Origin: Rhodocyclaceae bacterium
GTDB taxonomy: Bacteria > Pseudomonadota > Gammaproteobacteria > Burkholderiales > Rhodocyclaceae
Direction of reading: 5' to 3'
DNA length: 32,499 nucleotides
Assembly (NCBI GenBank): GCA_020445665.1
Contig: JAGRGD010000299.1
Location: 1 to 32,499, forward strand
Positions 1 to 7,806 of this stretch are shown in pieces (position 1 is the stretch's first letter; each line of letters starts with the position of its first letter). Below the pieces are notes generated by a model that was not told the origin of the DNA, ran no database searches, and saw only the letters and a list, made by a program, of their open reading frames with translations. Made by a program: the position numbers and the translations under genes.

Positions 1-129
1 CTGCTGGGCCCGATGACCGCGTTACGCCTCCTTGCCTGGGGGCCACCCAGGCCGCGTCGGCGCGCCTTGTCCTCGAACCCAGCAGACCACAGCGCGACCG
101 CCATACAAATGTCCACAGACCCTAGCGCC
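1..129 (-). repeat. left copy of terminal inverted repeat (perfect 32-bp core at 98-129)
   Basis: Positions 98-129 are the exact reverse complement of 32373-32404. Beyond the core, on the side facing out of the window, the two copies remain alignable without gaps but diverge, with shared islands such as CAAGGCGCG and GGGTGGCCCCC at the same distance. Read outward from an ATG at 104 (minus strand), this copy gives an open frame to the window edge. It shares KAR at residues 13-15, GGP at 20-22 and RN at 27-28 with the frame at the right end. The opposite strand also stays open and ends in HTNVHRP-stop in both copies, so which strand codes, if either, is unclear. The TAG inside the core is also the stop codon of the BLUF gene. 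I do not recognise the element; an end of an insertion sequence or another dispersed repeat is likely. Confidence 0.85.
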
Positions 130-571
130 CCTCGCGGCCACTGGCCTGGTTCCAGAAGGCGGCGAGCATGCCGAGGCCCGAGTTGTCTGAGGGTCTGCCC
201 TTGATGTCCGCCACGATACGCGACCAGGACGCCTGGCTCAGTTGCAGCATCACCCGCTTTGGCGCCCGCGTGAAGCCCATCGACCAGTCACGGAACTGCC
301 GCTCGGGAACCTTTCGATTCAGGATCTCGATCAAGCCGAAGTGCTGGCGCGATGCGCGGATCCGCTCATAGACCAGCATCAGGCCGGCGCGCGGACCCTC
401 CAGATACTGGAAGAAGTTGCCCTCGTCGAAGAGCAGCACGCCGGTCACGGCATGCTCGACATTGAACGTGCGGGCGTCCAGCAGCAGGGCCTCGAGGGCT
501 TCCTCGGTGAAGACCTGGGCGGCTGTGCTGACGTATGCGATCGCCGCGAGTTCCTGCGCATCGGTATGCAT
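122..571 (-). CDS. BLUF-domain blue-light sensor protein
   Basis: A short protein of 149 residues consisting of a BLUF domain (about residues 8-100) and a C-terminal tail with no output enzyme. BLUF domains bind FAD and shift their hydrogen-bond network under blue light. The key positions are visible: Tyr13 in IAYVSTA, Asn37 in TFNVEHAVTG, Gln55 in GNFFQYLEGP, and Trp96/Met98 in DWSMGF. It should therefore be photoactive and act through a partner protein, as other stand-alone BLUF proteins do; no partner is evident beside it. I chose the ATG at 571 because the first BLUF strand follows directly; a GTG at 649 would add 26 residues without domain similarity. The stop codon lies inside the left repeat core, so the natural C-terminus may have been altered by that repeat. 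Confidence 0.88.
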   Translation of the reverse strand: MHTDAQELAAIAYVSTAAQVFTEEALEALLLDARTFNVEHAVTGVLLFDEGNFFQYLEGPRAGLMLVYERIRASRQHFGLIEILNRKVPERQFRDWSMGFTRAPKRVMLQLSQASWSRIVADIKGRPSDNSGLGMLAAFWNQASGREGR

Positions 572-690
572 GGGTCTGCCTGCCGCGTTCGAGCGAATCC
601 CGGGCATCGACCGATGCCGATAGCCCACCACACCGCCGACAAGCGACACCTCGTCGGCGGACTCAGCGTCGCTCGCAGTTTGCGCCCGTC

Positions 691-720
691 ACATTATTTA
701 ACGCAACTTCGGGAGGACAA
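691..720 (-). promoter_or_regulatory. candidate promoter of the BLUF gene
   Basis: On the minus strand TTGTCC (715-720) is followed after 18 bases by TAATGT (691-696), inside an AT-rich patch (693-700) that stands out in this GC-rich window. It lies about 120 bases upstream of the chosen BLUF start. The assignment rests on box similarity alone. Confidence 0.35.
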
Positions 721-746
721 CGGGCCCGCGCCGCCGAGGCAAGCGC

Positions 747-1229
747 TCAGCCCGCCACCGGCACCCAGATCTCGTAGGCCATCGATTCGGGAGAGCTGTC
801 CTCGTCGAACGGATAGCGCTCGAACACCGCCCCCTCTCGCAGGGTCTCGCCCGATTGCGGCAGCCAGCTGCCGAAGATGGCGTCGAACAGGGCGGGGATT
901 TCCTGCACGCCGCCGCGGGCCCGGAACACCGCATGTCGGCCGGGGGAGAGCGTGACGACGCAGGCGCCCTCGGGCAGCGCCTCGGGCAGCGGATCCACGT
1001 TGCGGCCTACGGCATAGGAAAATCGCCCGTCCGGGCGGACGTTGTACGAAACGCCATAGCAGGCCGGCTCCTCGTCGCCCGGCAGCACCCAGCCACAGCC
1101 GAAGAACTCGGCCCATAGGCCGGGTATGTCGGCTCGGGAGTCTGGATCGAATTCGCGTGCCAGGGCGACCAGCGGCGTCTCCTGTGCGTTCACGAATTCG
1201 GGCTGCGGGAACTGTCCGTCCTGACTCAT
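747..1229 (-). CDS. GyrI-like / AraC-type effector-binding domain protein
   Basis: A 160-residue stand-alone protein resembling the GyrI-like small-molecule-binding fold (the effector-binding domain of BmrR/AraC-type regulators, also found alone in YdeE-like and integron-associated proteins). Recognisable parts are IPGLWAEFF near residues 35-43, the YGVSYN strand near 58-63, and the closing YEIWVPV strand typical of the family. It has no DNA-binding domain or signal peptide, so it is likely cytoplasmic and may bind a hydrophobic or cationic compound; the ligand cannot be read from sequence. The start at 1229 is supported by AGGAG seven bases upstream. It lies downstream of, and divergent from, the PLD-like gene and is not obviously co-transcribed with the BLUF gene, which has its own candidate promoter. 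Confidence 0.78.
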   Translation of the reverse strand: MSQDGQFPQPEFVNAQETPLVALAREFDPDSRADIPGLWAEFFGCGWVLPGDEEPACYGVSYNVRPDGRFSYAVGRNVDPLPEALPEGACVVTLSPGRHAVFRARGGVQEIPALFDAIFGSWLPQSGETLREGAVFERYPFDEDSSPESMAYEIWVPVAG

Positions 1230-1497
1230 CGAATGTCTCCTGGGGGATGGATGCTGCGGTGGCGAGCCGCCTCGTGGGAAGGCCGGAGGCGCCCCTGGCG
1301 TTCATGCAGGCTTCATTGTCGCCGATGATCTCGACCCGATGAAGGCCCGCTGCCACGCCGGACAGCCCACAGGATGCCATGCGCAGCCGCGGAACGGATC
1401 AGGACGACCGCATGCGGGGAGCCGCTCCGGTGTGCCGGCACCCGGCGCGGCGCCACTTTGCGGTGACGCCAGCCGCATATGGGGGCATCATGCGCCC

Positions 1498-2211
1498 ATG
1501 GACGAGACGACCCCGCCGACCATCGACGACGTGCTGGCGCACCTGCGCGACAGCCTGGACGACCTGCGTCTGTCGACCACCGAGAAGCGGGAGCTGGCGG
1601 CCCTGCTCGAGGCCAGCCGGGCGGACGAGGAGGCGCTGAGGCGGGTTCGCAATGTGGCCTTCGACCTGGTGCGGAGTCAGCTGGGCGGCGGCGATGCGGT
1701 CATGGCGCGGCTGGGCTGGCTCGAACGGGTCAGCAAGGTGCTCGATCTGGCGCGGACGCCGACCGCCACCGAGGTGCCGACCGAGGCCTGGTTCAGCCCC
1801 GGCGACGATTGCCGGGAGGCGGTCCGGCGGGCGCTGCGACGTGCACGGGCCGAGGTCTGCATCTGCGTGTTCACGATCTCGGACGACCGGATCAGCGAGG
1901 CGATCCTCGAGACCCACCGGCGTGGCGTTTCGGTGCGCATCCTGACCGACAACGACAAGCGCTACGACGCCGGCAGCGACATCGACCGCCTGCGCCGCGC
2001 CGGCATCCCCATCGCCGAGGACAGCAGCCCGGCGCACATGCATCACAAGTTCGCGCTCTACGACGGCCGGGTGCTGCACACCGGAAGCTTCAACTGGACC
2101 CGCAGCGCCAGCCGCGCCAACGAGGAGAACCTGCTGCAGACCGGCGACCCGGCCGCGGTCGCGCCGTTCGCCGACCGCTTCGAGCGCCTGTGGCGTCGCT
2201 TCGCCGGCTGA
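1498..2211 (+). CDS. phospholipase D-like protein with a single HKD motif
   Basis: The protein has 237 residues. An N-terminal helical segment (about 1-85, rich in Leu, Glu and Arg) precedes a PLD-like catalytic domain of the PLDc_2 type. The HxKxxxxD motif is complete at residues 182-189 (HHKFALYD), followed by GSFNWTRSA and a conserved NEEN. Having one HKD motif, it should act as a dimer, like Nuc-type nucleases and mitoPLD; the substrate could be nucleic acid or phospholipid. No signal peptide is visible, so it is probably cytoplasmic, which slightly favours a nuclease or nucleic-acid role. I chose the ATG at 1498 because the frame upstream has no family similarity. Its stop is only nine bases from the convergent DUF1501 gene. 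Confidence 0.85.
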   Translation: MDETTPPTIDDVLAHLRDSLDDLRLSTTEKRELAALLEASRADEEALRRVRNVAFDLVRSQLGGGDAVMARLGWLERVSKVLDLARTPTATEVPTEAWFSPGDDCREAVRRALRRARAEVCICVFTISDDRISEAILETHRRGVSVRILTDNDKRYDAGSDIDRLRRAGIPIAEDSSPAHMHHKFALYDGRVLHTGSFNWTRSASRANEENLLQTGDPAAVAPFADRFERLWRRFAG

Positions 2212-2220
2212 AAGCCTGCC

Positions 2221-3648
2221 TCAGCCGGCCATGAAGCCCAGGTCGGAGGCGCCGAAGCTGGCCAGATTGGGCATCACCGTGGCCAGATCGGTTGCGCCGA
2301 ACCAGCGCGCCAGGGTCGCCGCGTACTGGTCCACCGCGGTACTCGGGATGAAGCGCCCGCGACCGGTATCCATCGCCGACCCGAGGCGCAGCTCGGGCAC
2401 CTGGCCGTACAGGTCCCCACCGGCAACCGCATCGCCGACGATGATCTGGTGGCCGCCCCAGCCGTGATCGCTGCCATCGCCGTTGCTGTTGAAGCTGCGG
2501 CCGAAGTCGGAGGCGGTGAAGGTGGTGACTTCGGCGCCGATGCCCATCGCCCGCGTGCTGGCGTGGAAGGCATGCAGCGCCTGCCCCAGTTCGGCCAGCA
2601 GGGCGCCCTGGCGGGCGTTCTGGTCGGCGTGGGTATCCCAGCCGCCGAGGGTGCACAGGTAGATCTGGCGGCGCACGCCGAGCTGGTTGCGGCTCACGTC
2701 GATCATCCGCGCCACGGCCTGCAACTGCGCGCCGAGGCTGCTCTCTGCCGGGTACAGCGTGGTGTCCAGGGCGGTTGCATCGTAGGCCCCGGACAGCAGT
2801 TCCGCGACGTTGTCGGCGCGCTGCTTGGTGGCTGCCAGGTGGTCGCCCATCAGGTGGTTCGGCACGCCGAGCAGGCCGAGCAGGGCCCGGCGCAGCGTGG
2901 CCTGGCGAACACTGCCTTCGGCGCCAGGCAGCGCCAGGCGTTCGATGCCGCTGGCGCTCATGGTGTAGGGGATGACGCTGTCGGCCCCCAGGAAGGCATG
3001 CTGGCCGGACAGAGAGATGTTCATCGACAGTTCGGGCAGCAGCGTACCGCCGTTGGCGTTGTGGCGGACCATCTCCTGGGCCAGGCGTCCGCCCCAGCCG
3101 GCCGCGCCCTGGCCACCAGGCGAGCCGTCGGCGGTCTGCCACTGCAGTTGCTGGTGGTTGTGCGCGAACAGGTAGTCCGGCAGTCGCCGCGCACCGGACT
3201 GGTAGTCGTCCACATCACGCACCGGCTCGATCAGCGTGCCGACGTTGGCGAGCATGGCCATGCAGCCGTCGGCATAGAGGGCGGACAGACCGCCGTTGGC
3301 CTCGCCGGCGCCCAGCGCCGGGTGCAGGCCGAAGGCGCGGCTGTCGAAGGTCCGGCCGGCGTAGCCGGCGGTGCCGATCGGAATCGCCGCCGCCTCCGGC
3401 ACCGCGATGGTGCCGCGGGCCGTCAGGTAATCGCCGTAGGCGCCACCGAGGGGCACCAGCATGTTGTAGGAGTCGTTGCCACCGAGCAGGAAGACGCAGA
3501 CCAGGGCCTTGTAGTCGGTGGCGCTGCTCGTCGCCGCGACGGCCTGGGAGACGTGGAACAGGTTGGCCAGCGTTGCGCTCGCGCCCGCTGCGCCCAGCGC
3601 CGCGCAGCCACTCAGGAACTGCCGACGCGAAGGGGTTGCATTCGACAT
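2221..3648 (-). CDS. DUF1501 family Tat-exported protein
   Basis: A 475-residue protein of the DUF1501 family, which belongs to the sulfatase/alkaline-phosphatase-like superfamily and whose biochemical role is poorly known. It starts with a twin-arginine signal (SRRQFLSG at residues 7-14, then an Ala-rich hydrophobic stretch to about residue 40), indicating export folded by Tat. Typical motifs include the LLGGNDSYNMLVP strand near 54-66 and LGGWDTHADQ in the middle of the protein. The ATG at 3648 follows GGAGA with good spacing. It lies 28 bases downstream of the DUF1800 gene on the same strand; DUF1800-DUF1501 pairs are common in proteobacteria and the two products probably work together in the periplasm or outside the cell. 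Confidence 0.92.
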   Translation of the reverse strand: MSNATPSRRQFLSGCAALGAAGASATLANLFHVSQAVAATSSATDYKALVCVFLLGGNDSYNMLVPLGGAYGDYLTARGTIAVPEAAAIPIGTAGYAGRTFDSRAFGLHPALGAGEANGGLSALYADGCMAMLANVGTLIEPVRDVDDYQSGARRLPDYLFAHNHQQLQWQTADGSPGGQGAAGWGGRLAQEMVRHNANGGTLLPELSMNISLSGQHAFLGADSVIPYTMSASGIERLALPGAEGSVRQATLRRALLGLLGVPNHLMGDHLAATKQRADNVAELLSGAYDATALDTTLYPAESSLGAQLQAVARMIDVSRNQLGVRRQIYLCTLGGWDTHADQNARQGALLAELGQALHAFHASTRAMGIGAEVTTFTASDFGRSFNSNGDGSDHGWGGHQIIVGDAVAGGDLYGQVPELRLGSAMDTGRGRFIPSTAVDQYAATLARWFGATDLATVMPNLASFGASDLGFMAG

Positions 3649-3676
3649 GATGATTTCTCCGGGACGGTGTGCCAGT

Positions 3677-5431
3677 TCAGCGCTGGACGGCGAATTCGGG
3701 GGATGTGACGACCAGATAGAGGGCGTCGTAGAGCCGCTGCCGGACGGGCCAGTCGCGATTGCTGGCCGGCGACTCGAGGATCTCGAGCAGGGCAAGGCGC
3801 AGGGCATCCGACAGGGTGCCCGCGAGCAGCAGCTGATCGAGATGGTCGACCAGGGGGCCAGCCCCCTGGCGCTGCAGGGCCAGTTCGTCATCGAAGGCCA
3901 GCGGCACCCGGGCGGCGTTGCCGTGGATCAGCAGGCGCAGGTCGTTGTGGGTCTGGATCGTGGCCAGTTCGGTCATCACCTGCAGCTCGGGGGCGTACAG
4001 CCCGTCCGAGAGGATGTGTGCAGGCAGGCGTTCGCCCGTCGTGTCGATGGCGGGCTGGAACTCGGGCTGGAAGAAGTTGAACACCGACGGCGACCCCTGG
4101 GGGGCCTGTCCGAAGGGCTCGATCGCCGCCACGCGCGGGTCGAGGCCGGCCAGTGAGCCGCCGAAGGCCCGCCACAGCCCGGTGACGAGCAACACCGGCT
4201 CCCGCATCTTGCCGGCGTAGCTGCGGTTCGCGATGCGCTCGCTGCGGGCCTCGTCGTCGAGCAGGATGGCCCGGACGGTGGCACCGAGCCGCCCGCCACT
4301 GGCGTTGAAGGCGTCGGCCACGCGACGCACGTAGGCCGGGCTCGGGTTGCTGGTGACGAAGCGCTCGATCAGGCGGCGCGACAGGAAGGGGGCCACGTTC
4401 GGGTGGGCGGCGATATTGTCGAGGGCGTCCTCGATGTCCCTTGCAGCGCCCTGCCCGGCCGGCAGCACCGCGCTGCGGTCCGAGGCGGCGAGCAGGTGCT
4501 TCTCATCGGCGTCGTGATAGCGCTCGCACAGCACCATCGGACGTGTGAAATCGGTACCCCGCCCGCCCCAGCCGCGACAGGGATTGTCGTCCGGCTCGCC
4601 GAGGTCGTAGTTGAGACCGGTGAAGGCACGGGCGAAGGCCAGGATGGTGTCCTGGTCAAAGGTGGGAATACGGTTGCCGTCCCGGTCGAGGCGCGGCTCG
4701 CCATTGGGACGCAGCATGTCCAGGCCGATGGACATCAGCTGGAGGATCTCGCGGGCGTAGTTCTCGTCCGGCTGGGGGCCGTCCGCCGCTGTCGCGGCCT
4801 GGCTGCGCACGACGCTGAGGTAGTGCCCCATCACCGGGTCGACGCTTACTTCGCCGATCAGGCTGCGGTAGTCGCCGAAGGCCCCCTTGAGCAGCATGTT
4901 GTAGTAGCGCTGCAGCCCCACCTGGCCGTCGCGGCGGGAGAGGGTGCCGTCCTTGTCGGAGACGACGAAGATCTCGCTGAGCGCGAAGGCGAGCCGCTGG
5001 CGCAGCTGGTCAGGGGCACCGACCGCCGCCTCATACCAGGCGAAGCGCCGCGCCCGCGCGTGCTGGAGATTGCCACTGTCGGGATCGAAGTGGTCCGCGA
5101 GCGGGGTGACCGGCAGGCGCAGCTGCTCATCGATCCACGCCTCGAACCCCTCTGCTTCGCTGCCTTCCCTGGCGACCAGGCGAGCCAGCCGGCAGATCTC
5201 GTCCTTGCTCGGCCCGAACGTGGCCTGGGTCAGGAAACGCACGATCGACTCGCTCGACGCGAGCGGCACCGTACAGGCGGACTGGGCCTGGGCCACGCCA
5301 GCCCCACCCCCGAGCAGCGTCAGGCCAACCAGCATGGCCGAGGCGACCCGCCGGACGGGCGCCCATCGGGGAGCGCGGCCGGCGGACGAACAGGGGACGA
5401 CCGTCCCCGACGGACTGTGACAGAACAGCAT
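3677..5431 (-). CDS. DUF1800 family secreted protein
   Basis: A 584-residue protein of the DUF1800 family. It shows the family's N-terminal RFLTQATFGPS motif (residues 65-75), QRLAFALSEIFVVS (near 145-158) and DENYAREILQLMSIGL (222-237). A hydrophobic stretch with an AQA cleavage site at about residues 33-50 is a Sec-type signal peptide, preceded by an unusually long Arg-containing N-region. The start at 5431 is nevertheless supported by GGGAGGAA seven bases upstream. It is the first gene of a two-gene operon with the DUF1501 gene. The function of the family is not established; co-occurrence with DUF1501 suggests a shared extracytoplasmic process. Confidence 0.92.
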   Translation of the reverse strand: MLFCHSPSGTVVPCSSAGRAPRWAPVRRVASAMLVGLTLLGGGAGVAQAQSACTVPLASSESIVRFLTQATFGPSKDEICRLARLVAREGSEAEGFEAWIDEQLRLPVTPLADHFDPDSGNLQHARARRFAWYEAAVGAPDQLRQRLAFALSEIFVVSDKDGTLSRRDGQVGLQRYYNMLLKGAFGDYRSLIGEVSVDPVMGHYLSVVRSQAATAADGPQPDENYAREILQLMSIGLDMLRPNGEPRLDRDGNRIPTFDQDTILAFARAFTGLNYDLGEPDDNPCRGWGGRGTDFTRPMVLCERYHDADEKHLLAASDRSAVLPAGQGAARDIEDALDNIAAHPNVAPFLSRRLIERFVTSNPSPAYVRRVADAFNASGGRLGATVRAILLDDEARSERIANRSYAGKMREPVLLVTGLWRAFGGSLAGLDPRVAAIEPFGQAPQGSPSVFNFFQPEFQPAIDTTGERLPAHILSDGLYAPELQVMTELATIQTHNDLRLLIHGNAARVPLAFDDELALQRQGAGPLVDHLDQLLLAGTLSDALRLALLEILESPASNRDWPVRQRLYDALYLVVTSPEFAVQR

Positions 5432-5559
5432 GGTGCTTCCTCCCGATAACCCAGCGAACAGGCCTTCAAACCTGGAATGGCCGCCAGAAATCGGCGCAGC
5501 ACATGCCCGGCTACCGGGACCCGAGGGACTCAGCCCATGGTCGGCGTCGGCGGTAAAGC

Positions 5560-5589
5560 ATCGTAGGGAGTCCAGCGAATTGGCGTCAA
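5560..5589 (-). promoter_or_regulatory. candidate sigma-70 promoter of the DUF1800-DUF1501 operon
   Basis: TTGACG (5584-5589) and TACGAT (5560-5565) on the minus strand are 18 bases apart, both close to consensus. The 5-prime leader to the ATG at 5431 would be about 120 bases. An AT-rich stretch at 5595-5622 lies just upstream and could act as an UP-like element. Confidence 0.5.
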
Positions 5590-5632
5590 TGGGAAATTTT
5601 CACACGCCAACAATTTTACATTGCTGCAAGAC

Positions 5633-5669
5633 AGCAGCGCCCCCCGGCCGGCGGTCCGGGGGCGCTGCT
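5633..5669 (-). terminator. hairpin downstream of the DUF805-fusion gene
   Basis: A perfect 12-bp inverted repeat (arms 5633-5644 and 5658-5669, AGCAGCGCCCCC and its complement) with a 13-base loop begins about 20 bases after the stop of the DUF805 fusion. There is no clear T-tract after it, so it may end transcription only partly or protect the 3-prime end. Confidence 0.5.
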
Positions 5670-5687
5670 GCGTGCCGGTGAGAGAAT

Positions 5688-6995
5688 TCAGCGGCCGCCG
5701 AAGTGCTGGGAGATCTCCTGCAGATCGGGATTGTTCGGCAGCAAGGTGCCATTGACCTCGACGAAAGGCAGCTGGCGGGCCTGCGCGCCACGATAGGGCC
5801 CCTCGGCCAGGCGCTGGTCGACGAGCCGCCCCAGCTCCGGATCCTCGTCCAGCCGCATCTCGGTGAAGACCACCCCCATTTCGTCAAACTGCTTCCGCTT
5901 CAGTTCGCACGCACCGCAGCGGGCGATGGTGAAGAGAAAGACCTGGTCGACCGCCGGATCGTAGCCGGCGAGATAGCGGGCACTCTCGCTGGCCTTGGCC
6001 CTGGCGACATAACCCTGATAGCTGGTCAGCGACATCGGCACCAGGACAATCATGCCGGCGACACACACCGCCAGGGTGATCAGAACCGGCTTCCAGCCGT
6101 GGGATTCCGTCTGATTGCCGTAGTCGTTGGCGCCGTCGGTGCCGGGCATGAACATCAGGATCAGGGCCACCAGGTTGCCGACGAAGGGGACGAACAGCAG
6201 CAGCGACCACCAGCCCGACCAGTTGAAGTCATGCAGGCGCATGACGCTCATGCGGAACATCGGGACCATCATGACCACCATCGCGATACCGGCCAGGATC
6301 GGGCCCAGGGTGGCCGCGATCGACATCACCACCACGGTGAGCAGGATCAGGGCCAGGCCACCCAGCAGGTAGCTCAATCGGGGCATTCGTCCCTCGAAGC
6401 TGAAGCCGATCAGCTTCGGCTTGTCGTCGATGGCCTCCTCGAACAGCTGCGGATCCGCGTCACGCGCCGGTTCGGACGCCGCCGACGGGCTGGCCTGCGC
6501 CCCGGAGGCGGCGGCCCGGGCCGCCGCCATGCGGACCATGTCGGCGCCGCAGGACTGGCACAGGGTCCGTTTCGGCTGCTCGTGGCCGCACTGGGGACAG
6601 ACGGTCCGGTCGGACAGGACCGACGCCACAAGCGCCAATGCGTCCTCGGCCGGCTGCTCGGGCGTTGCCGCGTCGGCCGGCGCTTCAGGAGACGCAATCG
6701 GCTCAAGGGCGAGGGCCGGGGCCGCCGGGGGTGCAGGGGGCGAGGCGCCGTGATCTGCTGCTGGTGCATCCTGCGCTTCGACGCGCACCCCCACGCCCAT
6801 TGCCGCCAGGCGACGGCGGTAGCGCTGGGCCTGATCCGCGTCGAGACCGGACTTCAAGGACACAGGCCGTCCGGAGAAGAGTCGCTCGCGCGCCGCCGGG
6901 CCGGCATTCAGGGCCTTGGCGAGCTGCTCGCGCACGACATCCGGGTCGTGACCGGGCAGCGTTTCGCCGGCGAATATGATTTTGTACTGGCTCAC
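5688..6995 (-). CDS. zinc-ribbon / DUF805 membrane / glutaredoxin-like fusion protein
   Basis: This 435-residue protein has four parts. Residues 1-75 form a small N-terminal domain (MSQYKIIFAG... RLFSGRPVSLK) that I have seen only as an accessory to such proteins. A zinc ribbon has Cys133, 136, 146 and 149. A DUF805-type membrane domain (about 195-295) contains the signature RLHDFNWSGWW and is followed by one more helix (about 303-323). The C-terminal thioredoxin-fold segment (350-435) has a CGAC pair (Cys360, Cys363) and the cis-proline loop QLPFVEVNG. The last domain suggests a redox role, but whether it faces the cytoplasm or periplasm is unclear because the helix count is uncertain. The start is GTG at 6995 with a weak ribosome site. 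The neighbouring genes are unrelated. Confidence 0.85.
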   Translation of the reverse strand: MSQYKIIFAGETLPGHDPDVVREQLAKALNAGPAARERLFSGRPVSLKSGLDADQAQRYRRRLAAMGVGVRVEAQDAPAADHGASPPAPPAAPALALEPIASPEAPADAATPEQPAEDALALVASVLSDRTVCPQCGHEQPKRTLCQSCGADMVRMAAARAAASGAQASPSAASEPARDADPQLFEEAIDDKPKLIGFSFEGRMPRLSYLLGGLALILLTVVVMSIAATLGPILAGIAMVVMMVPMFRMSVMRLHDFNWSGWWSLLLFVPFVGNLVALILMFMPGTDGANDYGNQTESHGWKPVLITLAVCVAGMIVLVPMSLTSYQGYVARAKASESARYLAGYDPAVDQVFLFTIARCGACELKRKQFDEMGVVFTEMRLDEDPELGRLVDQRLAEGPYRGAQARQLPFVEVNGTLLPNNPDLQEISQHFGGR

Positions 6996-7202
6996 AATGA
7001 CGTTCTACTGAACAGGATGGCCGATTCTAGTGGTAGCCTCGACGGCCCGGTGTCAGACTTCGTCTCCCCCTGGCACATTGTCACGCTGCGGCGTGGTCAA
7101 TGCGGCTATGCCGCCACGCTCGCACGTGCTACTTTGCCGCGTATTCCAGTCAGCCGAACGACCATGCCCGTGTCCCACTCCGCCGGCCGTCATCCATCCG
7201 CC

Positions 7203-7784
7203 ATGCCAGGATCGCGACGCTCTGGCGCCCTGGCGGTCGCCACCGCCCTGGCCGCTTCGTCGCTCCTCACCGCCTGCCTCGGCTTTGGCGGCGTCCCGCC
7301 CCCCTCCTACGCCCGCTACAACGAGTACCTGCCGTGCTCCACGCGCATCGGCCGCTGCTTCGACCTGATCGTGGCGGGCCAGACGGTCGAGGTGATCGAG
7401 GAAGAGGAACGCCAGAAGGCGCTCGGCAGCATGGCCTCCCAGGCCAGCTATGAGATCCGCGATCTCTACTGGCAGATTCCGCAACCGATCGATGGTGGCA
7501 AGGCGCTCAGCCTCGAGGTGAAGCCTGCCGGCGACGGCGACAAGATCCTCGGCGGCCAACGGGGCGATCCGGCGCTCACGGTGTGGGCCCTGAGCGAAGT
7601 CGAGCGGCCGGAGCCGGCGTCCGGCGAAAGTGCCTACAGCGCGCGACGCAAGGTGGACGTGGTGGCCACCAAGCTCGATCTGGGCGGGCGCACCCGGCTC
7701 GAGCCCGGACGCTACGTCTATGAAGTCCGCTACCTCGGCCAACTCGACTGGGACCGCAAGTTCGTCTACCTGACGGTCCGCTGA
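7203..7784 (+). CDS. putative lipoprotein of unknown function
   Basis: A 193-residue protein with a clear lipoprotein signal: MPGSRRSG, a hydrophobic stretch, and a lipobox LTAC with the acylated Cys at residue 25. The mature part contains SRIG... and YEVRYLGQLDWDRKFVYLTV, suggesting a beta-rich C-terminal domain; I do not recognise a family. An ATG at 7164 in the same frame would add 13 residues before the signal; I prefer 7203 because it gives a normal short N-region, although neither start has a strong Shine-Dalgarno sequence. It stands alone, between the divergent DUF805 fusion and the convergent Cti gene, and its stop is 22 bases from the Cti stop. Confidence 0.8.
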   Translation: MPGSRRSGALAVATALAASSLLTACLGFGGVPPPSYARYNEYLPCSTRIGRCFDLIVAGQTVEVIEEEERQKALGSMASQASYEIRDLYWQIPQPIDGGKALSLEVKPAGDGDKILGGQRGDPALTVWALSEVERPEPASGESAYSARRKVDVVATKLDLGGRTRLEPGRYVYEVRYLGQLDWDRKFVYLTVR

Positions 7785-7806
7785 GGCCCGCTTCGCGCGC
7801 CGCGCC

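Noticed and set aside
2449-3708. Plus-strand frame opposite DUF1501
   Set aside because: DUF1501 motifs and the Tat signal are on the minus strand; the antisense frame is a shadow.
5703-7160. Upstream extension of the small lipoprotein gene across the DUF805 fusion
   Set aside because: It would run through an opposite-strand gene and place the signal peptide in mid-protein; the lipoprotein signal sets the start near 7203.
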